Below, in pieces: positions 18,648 to 28,383 of a stretch of 64,000 bases of DNA. This DNA comes from Halobacteriovorax sp. (lineage in GTDB: Bacteria; Bdellovibrionota; Bacteriovoracia; Bacteriovoracales; Bacteriovoracaceae). The DNA is taken from contig JAIFLR010000041.1 of NCBI GenBank assembly GCA_020048985.1, forward strand, positions 38,634 to 102,633. The letters run 5' to 3'. The notes under the pieces were generated by a model. That model had not been told where the DNA came from, searched no databases, and worked only from the letters and a program-made list of their open reading frames with translations. Both the position numbers and the translations under genes were made by a program. Each line of letters begins with the position of its first letter. Positions within the stretch are counted from its first letter, which is position 1.

Positions 18648-18818
18648 ATGAGCGTAAAACTTAGTTCAGTTGTTATGGTGTTAATGGTGTGTTTTATCGC
18701 CAAGATATCATTTGAAACAGCAACGACTAAGAAAGAGAACGCACAAACGGCCAAATCTAACGAGCGCTCCCCTGCTTCCATCGATCAGAGCTACCACGAA
18801 CACATGAATAAACGATAA
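18648..18818 (+). CDS. Small membrane-anchored/secreted protein
   Basis: MSVKLSSVVMVLMVCFIAKISFE hydrophobic N-terminus, short polar tail; RBS-like AGAGGGG upstream. Confidence 0.45.
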   Translation: MSVKLSSVVMVLMVCFIAKISFETATTKKENAQTAKSNERSPASIDQSYHEHMNKR

Positions 18819-18869
18819 TTTTTACAATCCTCTTTGATCCCCACCCCTTAAAGTAGTAGTTTAGCCTTC

Positions 18870-19193
18870 ATGAAAACATTTATTCTATTTGTATCCCTAT
18901 TCGCTTCTCTTTCAAGCTTTGCTGGTGACATGTACCTGAGCTGCGGTTTTGGTGAAGAAGAACACTGGGAAAATTTCACAGATAGTGTTCTGGACGATAA
19001 TAGAAAAGGCATGGTTACTCTGAAAAATAATACGAAGACATACGTCGTTACTTTCGACGGAATGTTTTACCGTTATATCAAATCAAATTCCAATCGTGGT
19101 GGTTTCGAAGAAAGAACAGTTATGCCGACTGACATGTCTTCAAGAAAAGTTTCCGCTATCGTTGACGATGTTTGGTGTCACATTAACGACTAA
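18870..19193 (+). CDS. Small secreted protein, unknown function
   Basis: Signal peptide MKTFILFVSLFASLSSFA. Confidence 0.65.
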   Translation: MKTFILFVSLFASLSSFAGDMYLSCGFGEEEHWENFTDSVLDDNRKGMVTLKNNTKTYVVTFDGMFYRYIKSNSNRGGFEERTVMPTDMSSRKVSAIVDDVWCHIND

Positions 19194-20508
19194 GGCTTTC
19201 CTTCGCCCAAGCCTTATACTTCTCACCCCGGTCAACGTAGTTCTTGAATTGATCAAATGAAGGAAACGCCGGCGAGAAAACCAAGTTCCCTTTTAAGTTT
19301 TCTTTCTTCGCGATTTCAAAAACAGTTTTTAAATCCCCGGCTTCAGTCACCTTAAAATCTTTGCCTAATTCATCGGCCAGGCGTTTGGTAACATCCCCAA
19401 TAGTGAAAATGCGAGCGATTTTATTTTTAAACGGCAAAAGATCCGGCAGCACCTTATCACTCTCACTGCGAAGTTTGCCCCCAAGGATGAGATACAAAGG
19501 TCCCGTGGAGTCATTAAAAGCTTTTATCGCCGTAGTGGTAGCCAGTGTATTGGTGCTCTTGGCATCGTTATAAACCGCAAGCCCTTCGAAAGTCAGAACG
19601 TATTCTAAACGGTGAGCGACACCTGGGAACTCGTTGATAAATTCCTGAAAGATTTTATCCAGATTTTCAATTTTAAGCAGCTCCAGAACTTTATAAGCTG
19701 CATAGAAATTTGCTTCATTATGCTCACCCACCACTTTGGCTTCTTTAAAACTAAACTTAGTTTTGAAAGACTGAGGTAGGTCCCCTTTTTGGAAAAAATC
19801 TTTATGAGCAGGGTGATCCTTGATGTCGGCCAGATAAGGATTCTCCAGACCAATAATGAGATGATCCTCTTTGGTCATGTTGTTCAGCATGCGGTACTTG
19901 GCCTTCGCATAATCGTGAACGTCATCATAGCGCTCAGAGTGATTAGGAAAGACATTGAGTATCAAACCAATGTGCGGATGAAATTCATGAATTGTTTCAA
20001 GCTGGAAGCTAGAAACTTCAATGATAGCGTAATCCACTTTTTCACCACTCAGGGCCAGGTCACAATACGGGATACCAATATTGCCACCGCAGAAAACTTT
20101 TTTACCGGCCTTCTTGAGGGCCTCGGCAATCATGGTGGTGGTAGTGGTTTTGCCGTTGGTACCGGTGATCGCAATAACGGGAATATCTTTGGTCTGGCGG
20201 TAGGCGTATTCAATCTCAGAGAGAATCGGCACACCCTTCTCAACAGCTGCCTTGAGGGCAGGATGAGTGGTGGGAATTCCTGGGGAGATAACAATTTCAT
20301 CCATCTTATGAAAATGGGCGGCAAAATCCTCTTCAGAATAACAAGAGCAGCAATCAAGGACCTGATCCAGCTTCTCAGCGCTAAACCAAGAGTCAACTGG
20401 CCCTTTATTAACGGCATAGAGGTCTTGTTTGAGCTTCTTAGCTAGCTCAACTGCGGATTTGCCCGACTTACCCATTCCAAATATAGCGACTTTATTTATC
20501 TTGTTCAT
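19183..20508 (-). CDS. murD: UDP-N-acetylmuramoylalanine--D-glutamate ligase
   Basis: VIAITGTNGKTTTTTMIAEALKKAGKKVFCGGNIGIPY; Mur ligase C-terminal YNDAKSTN. Confidence 0.93.
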   Translation of the reverse strand: MNKINKVAIFGMGKSGKSAVELAKKLKQDLYAVNKGPVDSWFSAEKLDQVLDCCSCYSEEDFAAHFHKMDEIVISPGIPTTHPALKAAVEKGVPILSEIEYAYRQTKDIPVIAITGTNGKTTTTTMIAEALKKAGKKVFCGGNIGIPYCDLALSGEKVDYAIIEVSSFQLETIHEFHPHIGLILNVFPNHSERYDDVHDYAKAKYRMLNNMTKEDHLIIGLENPYLADIKDHPAHKDFFQKGDLPQSFKTKFSFKEAKVVGEHNEANFYAAYKVLELLKIENLDKIFQEFINEFPGVAHRLEYVLTFEGLAVYNDAKSTNTLATTTAIKAFNDSTGPLYLILGGKLRSESDKVLPDLLPFKNKIARIFTIGDVTKRLADELGKDFKVTEAGDLKTVFEIAKKENLKGNLVFSPAFPSFDQFKNYVDRGEKYKAWAKESLSR

Positions 20509-20531
20509 AAGCTGTGATATATCCTTATCCC

Positions 20532-21758
20532 ATGGACCTTAAGAAGCGCTTCCAGGAAATTGCTGAATTTCTTCAACCATATCAAAGAATATGGCAAAAC
20601 GAAATCATGCTTCTTTATCCAAACCCTTTGGATGATTTTCCTCGGGAATGGGTGGACGAGCTGGCCCAATTTAAACAGCAAGAAGACGTCATTAGGCTGG
20701 AGAAAAAAGAGGTCTTTGACTACATTAAGTCCCCTTCCCTGATTGCCTTTTACCGGCGGCTAGAGGAATTGGCAGAGGTTCCCAAGATTGAGGAGCTTCC
20801 TGCGTTTCCAGATAATAAAAAACTCTTTTTGCACATGATTCCTAAAAAGCAGCACGAGATCAAACGTCTGGCCCCTTTTGTGAATGCTTTTTATCAGGCC
20901 CAGGGAATTGAGAAGGTTGTGGATATCGGTGGCGGAATTGGCCACTTAGCGCAGTCACTGGCCAACCACTATCATCTCAAGACCACCAGTTTGGACCTTG
21001 ACCCCGTCATGCAACAGACAGGCAGAGAGCGGCAGGAAAATAATCAAGTTGAATACATACAAGTAAAAGTTGAGGCCAGTGACGAAAAGTTCAATAGCGT
21101 ATTAACTAAAAAGACCATGACTCTAGGGCTCCATACGTGCGGCCCTCTGGCCAATCACCAAATCAAGGCGAGCTGCTCGAATCATATTAAAGGGCTCATT
21201 AGTTTTGGGTGCTGTTATGAGAAACTTCAGCACGATCCTGCCAGTCAGAATATTTCCCAGACGGCCAGAAATCTTAAGGAGCCGATTACTTTTAATTATT
21301 TTGCTTTAACTCTGGCCACACGTGCTCACCGTAAAATGCATGAGAAGGATTATGAATTAAAATTGAAAGTGAAATACTTCCGATACGGCATTCATATTCT
21401 TCTGCATGATGAATATGAAACTAAAGAACTTGTTTCTTTAGGAAATTCCAGTCCTAAACTTTATGATGAATCATTTGGTGATTATGTCATTGAGCAGTTT
21501 AGAAGAATCAATCTTCCCCTACGACATACGAAAGAAGAATTGAATGCCTTCTATGCAGAACCGGCCCGCCAGGATCTCATCTGGAAGATGCTGGTTGCCG
21601 GGCTGATACGAAATGCCTTTGGCCGTTTGATGGAACTTTATATTCTTTTAGACCGCGCCCTCTATCTGGAGGAGCATGGCTACCAGGTACAATTACTTGA
21701 GTTCTTTGATGAGCCAATTTCTCCTCGTAATCTTGGGATTGTTGCTAATCTGGTGTAA
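20532..21758 (+). CDS. METTL25/RRNAD1-like methyltransferase
   Basis: MIPKKQHEIKRLAPFV, VVDIGGGIGHLAQSLA, GLHTCGPLANHQIKASC...LISFGCCYEKL. Confidence 0.75.
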   Translation: MDLKKRFQEIAEFLQPYQRIWQNEIMLLYPNPLDDFPREWVDELAQFKQQEDVIRLEKKEVFDYIKSPSLIAFYRRLEELAEVPKIEELPAFPDNKKLFLHMIPKKQHEIKRLAPFVNAFYQAQGIEKVVDIGGGIGHLAQSLANHYHLKTTSLDLDPVMQQTGRERQENNQVEYIQVKVEASDEKFNSVLTKKTMTLGLHTCGPLANHQIKASCSNHIKGLISFGCCYEKLQHDPASQNISQTARNLKEPITFNYFALTLATRAHRKMHEKDYELKLKVKYFRYGIHILLHDEYETKELVSLGNSSPKLYDESFGDYVIEQFRRINLPLRHTKEELNAFYAEPARQDLIWKMLVAGLIRNAFGRLMELYILLDRALYLEEHGYQVQLLEFFDEPISPRNLGIVANLV

Positions 21759-21767
21759 AATAAATCC

Positions 21768-22553
21768 ATGTTTAAACATCACCGACTCGATGCTCTTCTC
21801 AGTCTTATTTCCTTTCTTCAGGTAAGTCTGTTGATTTTACCTTTTGTGGTGGATGTCTCTTTCCCCCAGCTTATTTTGTTAGTTTTGATTAACCTCTTTT
21901 TAATTGGTACCAACTATCAATGTGTCGCCCACAATTTTATTCATAATCCCTTTTTTAAAAGTGCGCTTTTAAACTATTTTTTTTCAGTTCTCAATTCGCT
22001 GTGCCTCGGAATTCCTGAATCTGTCTATCGCATCCATCATCTGGAGCATCACCGCCACAACAACAACCCTGCCAAAGATGAGTCCTCAACTTACCGCCAT
22101 GGCCACAATGGTAAGGAAGAAAATATATTTCTTTATTCAACATTAGGTGTCTTAAGAACTGATCTGGTATCTCTCTATAAAACTGCGCTAAAACAATCTT
22201 CTCTGGTTCATGTTGAACTAGTCAGTTTAAGTCTTTTTATCGCTATCTTGAGTTTTCTTAACTGGAAGTTGTTTTTGGGTTACGTTTTGACTTCTTATGT
22301 CTTCGGTCAAGTGTTTGCTCTGTGGGAAAATTACTGTGAACATCATCATGCAGATTTCAATGACAGAAAGCGGGATTCAGTAAGTTGTTACAACAGGGTC
22401 TACAATGTTATTTGGTTTAATAACGGCTACCATCAGGAACATCACTACTCTCCCACAATTCATTGGACGAAAATTCCATCCATAACAGAAAAGCTACCAG
22501 GCGACCGCGTGATCGTGGGGATTTGTCATCTTGCCAATAGTTTTAGAAATTAA
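21768..22553 (+). CDS. Fatty acid desaturase family protein
   Basis: TM segments plus His boxes HHLEHHRHNN and NNGYHQEHHYSP. Confidence 0.82.
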   Translation: MFKHHRLDALLSLISFLQVSLLILPFVVDVSFPQLILLVLINLFLIGTNYQCVAHNFIHNPFFKSALLNYFFSVLNSLCLGIPESVYRIHHLEHHRHNNNPAKDESSTYRHGHNGKEENIFLYSTLGVLRTDLVSLYKTALKQSSLVHVELVSLSLFIAILSFLNWKLFLGYVLTSYVFGQVFALWENYCEHHHADFNDRKRDSVSCYNRVYNVIWFNNGYHQEHHYSPTIHWTKIPSITEKLPGDRVIVGICHLANSFRN

Positions 22554-23326
22554 TTCAGGTGAAAAACTTCTCTCATCTCTTTATTAAGAAGTTCCATCTT
22601 GTGATCGATCTCAGGATGATTTTTATCATTTGGATCAAGTAGATAATTCTCTGGACCCATAGGCTTGATCATTAACTTGGTTTGCCAGATGTTGTCGTGG
22701 GCCATGTTGATGTCTTGGCGATACTTATATTTATCAAGCGTCTCTTGCTTAATATAATCCTGGATCGAATTGAAATAATGGTCGTTATAAATCTTCTGAC
22801 CATTCTGCATACGAGTGTAACCACGAACCACGTAATCGATATAAACGACATCACATTCAAAAGCTTCAAACATATAGTTCAACGCTTTGAGTGGAATAAT
22901 TTCTCCACAAGTAGCGACATCTAAATCCAAACGAAAAGTACAAATCCCTTCAGGATCTGATGCATCTGGATAGGTATGTGTTGTGATGTGAGATTTATCT
23001 AAGTGCATTTTAACTGCTGCTTGGCCTTGAGCGCCTACTTCCCAATTACCTCCACCCTTAATATCTGACATAAGAGTCATCGTAGAAGCACCAACTGGCT
23101 CATAGTCCTGGACTGTCTCAGAAAGAATATTGGCTTCAATAATTTTGCAAACGTTACGGGCGATCTCAGAGATATTAGCGGCGCAAAATTTGGTATGAAT
23201 GTAATTGATATAATCTTGTTTTTGCTGCTCGTTCATAGCGATACAAAAATCGTAGAAGTTAAAAGATAAAATCTTCGTCAGATTGTTGAAGCCCGAAAGC
23301 TTGATAGTTTCCTGCACGTTTTTCAT
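22550..23326 (-). CDS. speD: S-adenosylmethionine decarboxylase, E. coli type
   Basis: LSGFNNLTKILSFNFYDFC...HLDKSHITTHTYPDASDPEGICTFRLDLDVATCGEIIPLKALNY. Confidence 0.93.
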   Translation of the reverse strand: MKNVQETIKLSGFNNLTKILSFNFYDFCIAMNEQQKQDYINYIHTKFCAANISEIARNVCKIIEANILSETVQDYEPVGASTMTLMSDIKGGGNWEVGAQGQAAVKMHLDKSHITTHTYPDASDPEGICTFRLDLDVATCGEIIPLKALNYMFEAFECDVVYIDYVVRGYTRMQNGQKIYNDHYFNSIQDYIKQETLDKYKYRQDINMAHDNIWQTKLMIKPMGPENYLLDPNDKNHPEIDHKMELLNKEMREVFHLN

Positions 23327-23403
23327 GGCAAAAACCTCTTCGCAAAAAAAATTGAACAAAATTGAAAACTGTTTATATGGGAGGGGGAATATTCTGACAA
23401 TAA

Positions 23404-23443
23404 AAAAGGGGCCCAAAGCGTTAATTCTTTGGACCCCCGGAAA
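23404..23443 (-). terminator. Terminator of mdh
   Basis: On minus strand GGGGGTCCAAAGaattaacgCTTTGGGCCCC followed by TTTTTT. Confidence 0.75.
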
Positions 23444-23452
23444 GGCTTGAAA

Positions 23453-24442
23453 TTAGATTAATCCAAGTGATTTAACAGCATCACGCTCACCACGAAGCTC
23501 TTCAAGAGACAGTTTAAACTTCTCCTGACCAAATTCATTGTGCTTAATTCCCTCAACTACTTTCAATTTCCCACCCTCTACACGGCATGGGTAAGAGAAA
23601 ATAAGGCCTTTATCAACGCCATATTCGCCATTAGAGGCAAGACACATTGAGAATGTCTCATTGGCCGGAGTTTCGTGAACGAGATTATAAATCCCATTAA
23701 TAGCAGCATTAGCGGCTGAGGCAGCTGAAGAAAGACCACGGGCCTTAATAATCGCAGCTCCACGCTGTTGGACCGTTTTAATAAAGTCACCTTTTAACCA
23801 TTCATGATCAGTGATCACGTCTGTTACAGGTTTACCGTTAATAAGAGCATTATAGAAATCTGGATACTGAGTCGCCGAGTGGTTACCCCAGATCGTCAGA
23901 TTTTTCACAGCTGTCACATCAGTTCCAGCTTTAATCGCTAATTGAGCTTTCGCACGGTTCTCATCCAGAGTCGTCATGGCATAAAAACGATCAGCAGGAA
24001 TACCTTTAGCAGCATTCATGGCAATCAAAGCATTTGTGTTACAAGGGTTACCCACTACAAACACTTTTACATCAGAAGCAGCACTCTGCTCAACGGCCTT
24101 ACCTTGAGCTGTAAAGATACCACCGTTGATTTTAAGTAGGTCTGCTCTCTCCATCCCATCTTTACGAGGAACTGATCCCACGCAAACGACGAAATTAGCG
24201 TCTTTAAAAGCAGTATTAAGATCTGATGTGAGAACGATATTTTTTAGAAGCGGGAAAGCACAGTCTTCAAGTTCCATTGCTACACCTTTAAGGGCAGGCA
24301 AGGCCGCTTCAAGCTCAAGAAGCTGAAGCTCAACTTCAGTTTCTGGACCCAACATTTGCCCAGAAGCAATTCTGAAAAGAATGGCATATCCAATCTGTCC
24401 GGCAGCACCGGTAACAGCAACTTTTACTCTCTTTTTGGCCAC
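23453..24442 (-). CDS. mdh: Malate dehydrogenase
   Basis: [27 protein letters not shown]...[15 protein letters not shown]...[14 protein letters not shown] start with GGAGG 5 nt upstream. Confidence 0.93.
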   Translation of the reverse strand: MAKKRVKVAVTGAAGQIGYAILFRIASGQMLGPETEVELQLLELEAALPALKGVAMELEDCAFPLLKNIVLTSDLNTAFKDANFVVCVGSVPRKDGMERADLLKINGGIFTAQGKAVEQSAASDVKVFVVGNPCNTNALIAMNAAKGIPADRFYAMTTLDENRAKAQLAIKAGTDVTAVKNLTIWGNHSATQYPDFYNALINGKPVTDVITDHEWLKGDFIKTVQQRGAAIIKARGLSSAASAANAAINGIYNLVHETPANETFSMCLASNGEYGVDKGLIFSYPCRVEGGKLKVVEGIKHNEFGQEKFKLSLEELRGERDAVKSLGLI

Positions 24443-24588
24443 AAAAACCTCCACAAGGATGTGTTAAAATATGGACTTATTATAAGGGAAACCTGAGTCT
24501 TGATCACCTTTTATTCATCTCGCCTAGACAAATTCTTTGCGTGAAGCATAGTATTAAGACTAAAAAAGTTTAACATCCAGGAGCACCT

Positions 24589-25239
24589 GTGAGCGATAAT
24601 TCAAATAACCCCAGCAGTGGTGGTCAACAAGGTGGAAGCGGGGGCGGCAATCGTCGACGTCGCTACCGGGGAAACAGTAACCGTAGTGGCGGTGGTGGAC
24701 AGCAGTCTCAGGGGCCGGCGACCACCAGTGGTGGCATGGGCCAGCAGCATGTCCGTAGCAACCCTGAAAACCGTAATAGTCAACATCAGTCCAGTAGCCG
24801 CAACCGCCGTCCTCACGGTCGCCCGCTTACTTCAAATCAAGTGCTCGTAAAATACGACAATCTTCTAGAACAGCATCTGATCACTCGTCGCAAGTACTAT
24901 GACTATTTCAACCGTGTGGACGAGAGACAGCTCTACCGCCTCGAGAAGAACTTTTTTGACAGTATCGAGCATCTAAGACGTTTTGAGGCAGGACTCGAGC
25001 CTTGGCAGCGTGAAGCACTGGAAAAACGTAAAACAGAGCGATATAGAATTGATTCAACCTATTCCGAAAATCGTGGCTGGGATCCGCTGGCCGTTCAGCC
25101 GGTGGAAGTAAAACCAGAAGAAATTGAAGATCCCCACTTTAAAGAGACGCAAAAAGAAGCGTTTGATGAGTACCGGGATGACAGGGAAGAATCGGTAGGA
25201 ACTTTTGAAGATTATCTAAAATTAAAAGGCCTCAACTGA
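24589..25239 (+). CDS. Protein with RGG/Gly-Gln-Asn-rich disordered N-terminus, unknown function
   Basis: GTG start with AGGAG upstream; NRRRRYRGNSNRSGGGGQQ...SSRNRRPHGRP low-complexity then charged helical region. Confidence 0.75.
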   Translation: MSDNSNNPSSGGQQGGSGGGNRRRRYRGNSNRSGGGGQQSQGPATTSGGMGQQHVRSNPENRNSQHQSSSRNRRPHGRPLTSNQVLVKYDNLLEQHLITRRKYYDYFNRVDERQLYRLEKNFFDSIEHLRRFEAGLEPWQREALEKRKTERYRIDSTYSENRGWDPLAVQPVEVKPEEIEDPHFKETQKEAFDEYRDDREESVGTFEDYLKLKGLN

Positions 25240-25252
25240 GGCCTTTTTTTTA
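25224..25252 (+). terminator. Rho-independent terminator overlapping the 3' end of the CDS
   Basis: AAAAGGCCTCAACTGAGGCCTTTTTTTT hairpin plus U tract; CDS stop TGA lies in the stem. Confidence 0.85.
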
Positions 25253-25273
25253 TGCTAAAAATGTGATTTTAAA

Positions 25274-25615
25274 TTAAAGTCCGTCTGTACCAGTAGCTCC
25301 ATACTGAGGAACCATAGTTACAGAGGCAACATCCTTCTCTTTCTTAGAAGTCTTAAGATTATAGAGGTAGTTATTAAGTGTTTCTTCCTGATCTTTCAGA
25401 ATAGAAGCCTTCAACTCCTCAGCAGGGATATCTAAAACTTCAGAGACTTTTCGTAACATCTTAAGAGGGATGTTACAGAGAGCTCTTTCTACGTTAGAAA
25501 TGAATTGACCATTCTTATAGCCAAGCAAGTGTGATAGTTCTGACTGTGAATAACCTTTAGGATGATTCATTCTTTTAGTGCGAATAAGCTGAGCAATGTT
25601 CTTAAAGCAACGCAT
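25274..25615 (-). CDS. XRE-family HTH transcriptional regulator
   Basis: IAQLIRTKRMNHPKGYSQSELSHLLGYKNGQFISNVERALCNIPLKMLRKVSEVLDIPAEEL. Confidence 0.82.
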   Translation of the reverse strand: MRCFKNIAQLIRTKRMNHPKGYSQSELSHLLGYKNGQFISNVERALCNIPLKMLRKVSEVLDIPAEELKASILKDQEETLNNYLYNLKTSKKEKDVASVTMVPQYGATGTDGL

Positions 25616-25661
25616 GTGTTCTCCGTAGATGTGGCGAGAGGAAAATATTATTCATTTTTTA

Positions 25662-25683
25662 TAGAATGTCATTCTACATTCTA
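25662..25683. promoter_or_regulatory. Candidate operator: palindrome plus an additional half-site
   Basis: TAGAATG-T-CATTCTA-CATTCTA between XRE gene and xth. Confidence 0.5.
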
Positions 25684-25742
25684 AAAAAAATTATTATACA
25701 TCTTATCGGCATTTTAATTTCTTAATAACTGGGAAAATTTTT

Positions 25743-26504
25743 ATGAAGCTTATTTCGTGGAACGTTAACGGCATACGCGCCGTATATAAGAAGGGATTTC
25801 CTGAATGGTTCACTAAAGAATTACCAGATATCCTATGCCTACAAGAGACAAAGGCGAGTTTTGAGCAAATCCCCACCGAATTGACTGAAATTCCGAATTA
25901 CCAGATATTCCACAGTTCGGCGATTAAGAAGGGGTATTCGGGAGTCACTACATTTAGTCGTGAAAAAATCCTTGACACTAAAAAGTTTGAAAAAGAAGTT
26001 TACGATTCAGAAGGACGTGTGCTGGTCCACGAATTAAAGGACTTTTTTCTTCTAAATTGTTATTTCCCTAATGGATCAAGAGATCACAGCCGAGTGCCTT
26101 TTAAACTTAAATTCTGTGACGACATTCTTGCAAAGATCAACAAACTTCAGAAAATAAAACCAGTGATCATCACTGGAGATTTTAATACTGCTCATACCGA
26201 GATCGACCTGGCCAATCCTAAAACGAACATTAAAACAACCGGATTCCTTCCTATCGAACGTGCCTGGATGGATAAATTCATCGCTGAGGGCTGGGTCGAT
26301 ATATACCGACACTTACACCCTAAGAAAACTGGTGCCTATACCTGGTGGAGCAATCGACCTACGGTCAGAGAAAGAAATATTGGATGGAGGATTGATTATT
26401 TTTTTATTAGTCCGAGTCTTGTAAAGCATGTTAAACGGGCCGAAATTCTTCCCTCTGTTATGGGCTCAGATCACTGCCCTGTTCTCCTGGAACTGGATTT
26501 ATAA
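25743..26504 (+). CDS. xth: Exodeoxyribonuclease III (ExoIII/ExoA type)
   Basis: MKLISWNVNGIRAVYKKGF...LCLQETKA...ITGDFNTAHTEIDLANPKTN...GWRIDYFFISP...SDHCPV. Confidence 0.92.
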   Translation: MKLISWNVNGIRAVYKKGFPEWFTKELPDILCLQETKASFEQIPTELTEIPNYQIFHSSAIKKGYSGVTTFSREKILDTKKFEKEVYDSEGRVLVHELKDFFLLNCYFPNGSRDHSRVPFKLKFCDDILAKINKLQKIKPVIITGDFNTAHTEIDLANPKTNIKTTGFLPIERAWMDKFIAEGWVDIYRHLHPKKTGAYTWWSNRPTVRERNIGWRIDYFFISPSLVKHVKRAEILPSVMGSDHCPVLLELDL

Positions 26505-26858
26505 AATTTCCTTAACTCGGTCTAAGAGATCCTGGAAGTTGAACGGCTTAAAAAAGACGTAATCGAATTCATCTTTATCGGCGGACGTCTGAAAGTCGAG
26601 ATTCCCAGTAACATAAATGAATTTTCCAAACTCCAGTTTTTCAGCCTTTATAATGGAAAGAAGATCTTTACCACTTCCTAGAGGCATTTTTCCGTCAGAG
26701 ATAATAAGGTCGTAAGGTTTAGATCGAATTTTTTCAAGCGCCTGACTGAATGACCCACAGGTCTCAATAGGCAGCCCCTCTTCAGCAAAAAAAGATGCTG
26801 CCAAAGTCAGCAGCTCCTCTTCATCGTCGATATATAAAATTCTAGGTAGGGCATTCAT
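26499..26858 (-). CDS. Single-domain response regulator (receiver only)
   Basis: ILYIDDEEELL, DLIISDGKMPLGSG, FKPFNFQDLL. Confidence 0.85.
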   Translation of the reverse strand: MNALPRILYIDDEEELLTLAASFFAEEGLPIETCGSFSQALEKIRSKPYDLIISDGKMPLGSGKDLLSIIKAEKLEFGKFIYVTGNLDFQTSADKDEFDYVFFKPFNFQDLLDRVKEIL

Positions 26859-27023
26859 TCTCATCAGCTCCCTTGGTGATTCACATTTTATCACAGCAAA
26901 AAGAGCTCTAAATATCGATTGGTAGGTAAGCCATTGAAATGAAGGTTAAATTATGCCAATGGTCCGCAACTGTGCCAGATTAAATTGCCTATTTTAAATA
27001 CAGTTGATGACCACTTTTTGGGC

Positions 27024-28331
27024 CTAATGCCTGTCAAAAATAAAGTTCCCTTTAGAACATGTATGGGAGACGAGGGTTTCATAATTTTTTCGAGACGACT
27101 TATATTGGTTAATTAATTTGTCTAGGGCATCTTCTGCGTTACGTGGCTTCAAAGTCTTTTTGAGCGGAACTACCACAAAGCTAGCTTCTTTGTTCTTACC
27201 AAAATTTCCGGTCCGTTTAGACAATCCTAAAATATCAGCACCTGCAAGTGTGCTTCTATAAAGTGCCTTGATATAAGTTGCACCGGTTATTTTTTTCTTT
27301 TTGTTCTGCTCAACAAAACTTCTCATGACATCAAACATCGACAGAAAGGGGCCACCACCAATGTCAGAACCTAAAGCCCAGGACACTTTTGCCTTCTCTA
27401 GTTTTTTGAAATCAAAAAGCCCAGATCCAAGACCCTGCTCCTTGATTGGAGCATTGGAAGTGGGACAATGAATGACACTAGTCTTGGTTTTATGAAGAAG
27501 TTTTAGTTCCTCACTGCTGAGGTGAATTCCGTGGCCCATCAGAGAGCGCTTGCCGAGCATCCCAGTCTTTTCATATATCTCTGTATAGGATGCAACTTTC
27601 TCAAAACCTGGAAGTTTTTTATAGATGGAGAGAACAAAGTCAATCTCGGCAGGAGTTTCAGACAAATGGGTTTGTTTGAAACACTTGGCCTTATCTGCCA
27701 TCTTACTTCCCTTTGTCATAACTTTGGGCGTAGTCGTTATGGCAAATCGTGGGGTGAAGCAGTGGCGCTTGCCATATTTATCAATCAATTTCTTAGTAAG
27801 CTTGAGTGACTCTTCTTCAGTTTGAGTTAATGCTGCTGGTGAATTCATATTCATCAGCACGTTCCCAATAACAAAATCTCCCTTCACATGTTTCATCGCG
27901 GAATGAATGGCGTTTTCATGGATGGAGCTATAACAGGCCCCGCCAACTGTGCCAGTAGAGGCTAGCTTCTTAAAAAATGTTTTCGCTTTCTGTTCAGCAT
28001 AGGACTTATTTGAGTACTTGGTTTCAGTAGGGAAAGTATATTTTTCCAGCCATTCAAGAAGTGAGTCTTTGGGCATCTCTCGTACATCGTCTTGTACCCA
28101 GTGAAAATGCATATCAAAGAATCCCGGAAGAACGAGTGAATGCCCGAAATCTTTTGTGTTATTCTTAGTCATTTCAGAAGAGTACTTCTTCAGACCCTTA
28201 GCGTAAGGCAACAAGTCTTTGATCTTGCCCTTTTTAACTACCAGCAAACCATCGGGATAGTATTCACACTTCTTATCATCTAAAGGATTTAAAAAAATGC
28301 CCTTATAAAACTTATATTTCTGCGATGCCAT
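27024..28331 (-). CDS. Amidohydrolase, guanine deaminase-like
   Basis: LVLPGFFDMHFH, QTHLSETPAEIDFV, GHGIHLSSEEL, VIHCPTSNAP, GLFDFKKL, ALGSDIGGG. Confidence 0.75.
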   Translation of the reverse strand: MASQKYKFYKGIFLNPLDDKKCEYYPDGLLVVKKGKIKDLLPYAKGLKKYSSEMTKNNTKDFGHSLVLPGFFDMHFHWVQDDVREMPKDSLLEWLEKYTFPTETKYSNKSYAEQKAKTFFKKLASTGTVGGACYSSIHENAIHSAMKHVKGDFVIGNVLMNMNSPAALTQTEEESLKLTKKLIDKYGKRHCFTPRFAITTTPKVMTKGSKMADKAKCFKQTHLSETPAEIDFVLSIYKKLPGFEKVASYTEIYEKTGMLGKRSLMGHGIHLSSEELKLLHKTKTSVIHCPTSNAPIKEQGLGSGLFDFKKLEKAKVSWALGSDIGGGPFLSMFDVMRSFVEQNKKKKITGATYIKALYRSTLAGADILGLSKRTGNFGKNKEASFVVVPLKKTLKPRNAEDALDKLINQYKSSRKNYETLVSHTCSKGNFIFDRH

Positions 28332-28383
28332 AAACGATCCTTTTTACTGGCCCATGGGGCTTCAATTAGCTAGCCTTGTGAGC

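Noticed and set aside
24601-24850. ORFs on both strands inside the RGG-rich gene (24601-24816 and 24617-24850)
   Set aside because: Arise from low-complexity GC-rich codons; the GTG-start gene with RBS and terminator explains the region.
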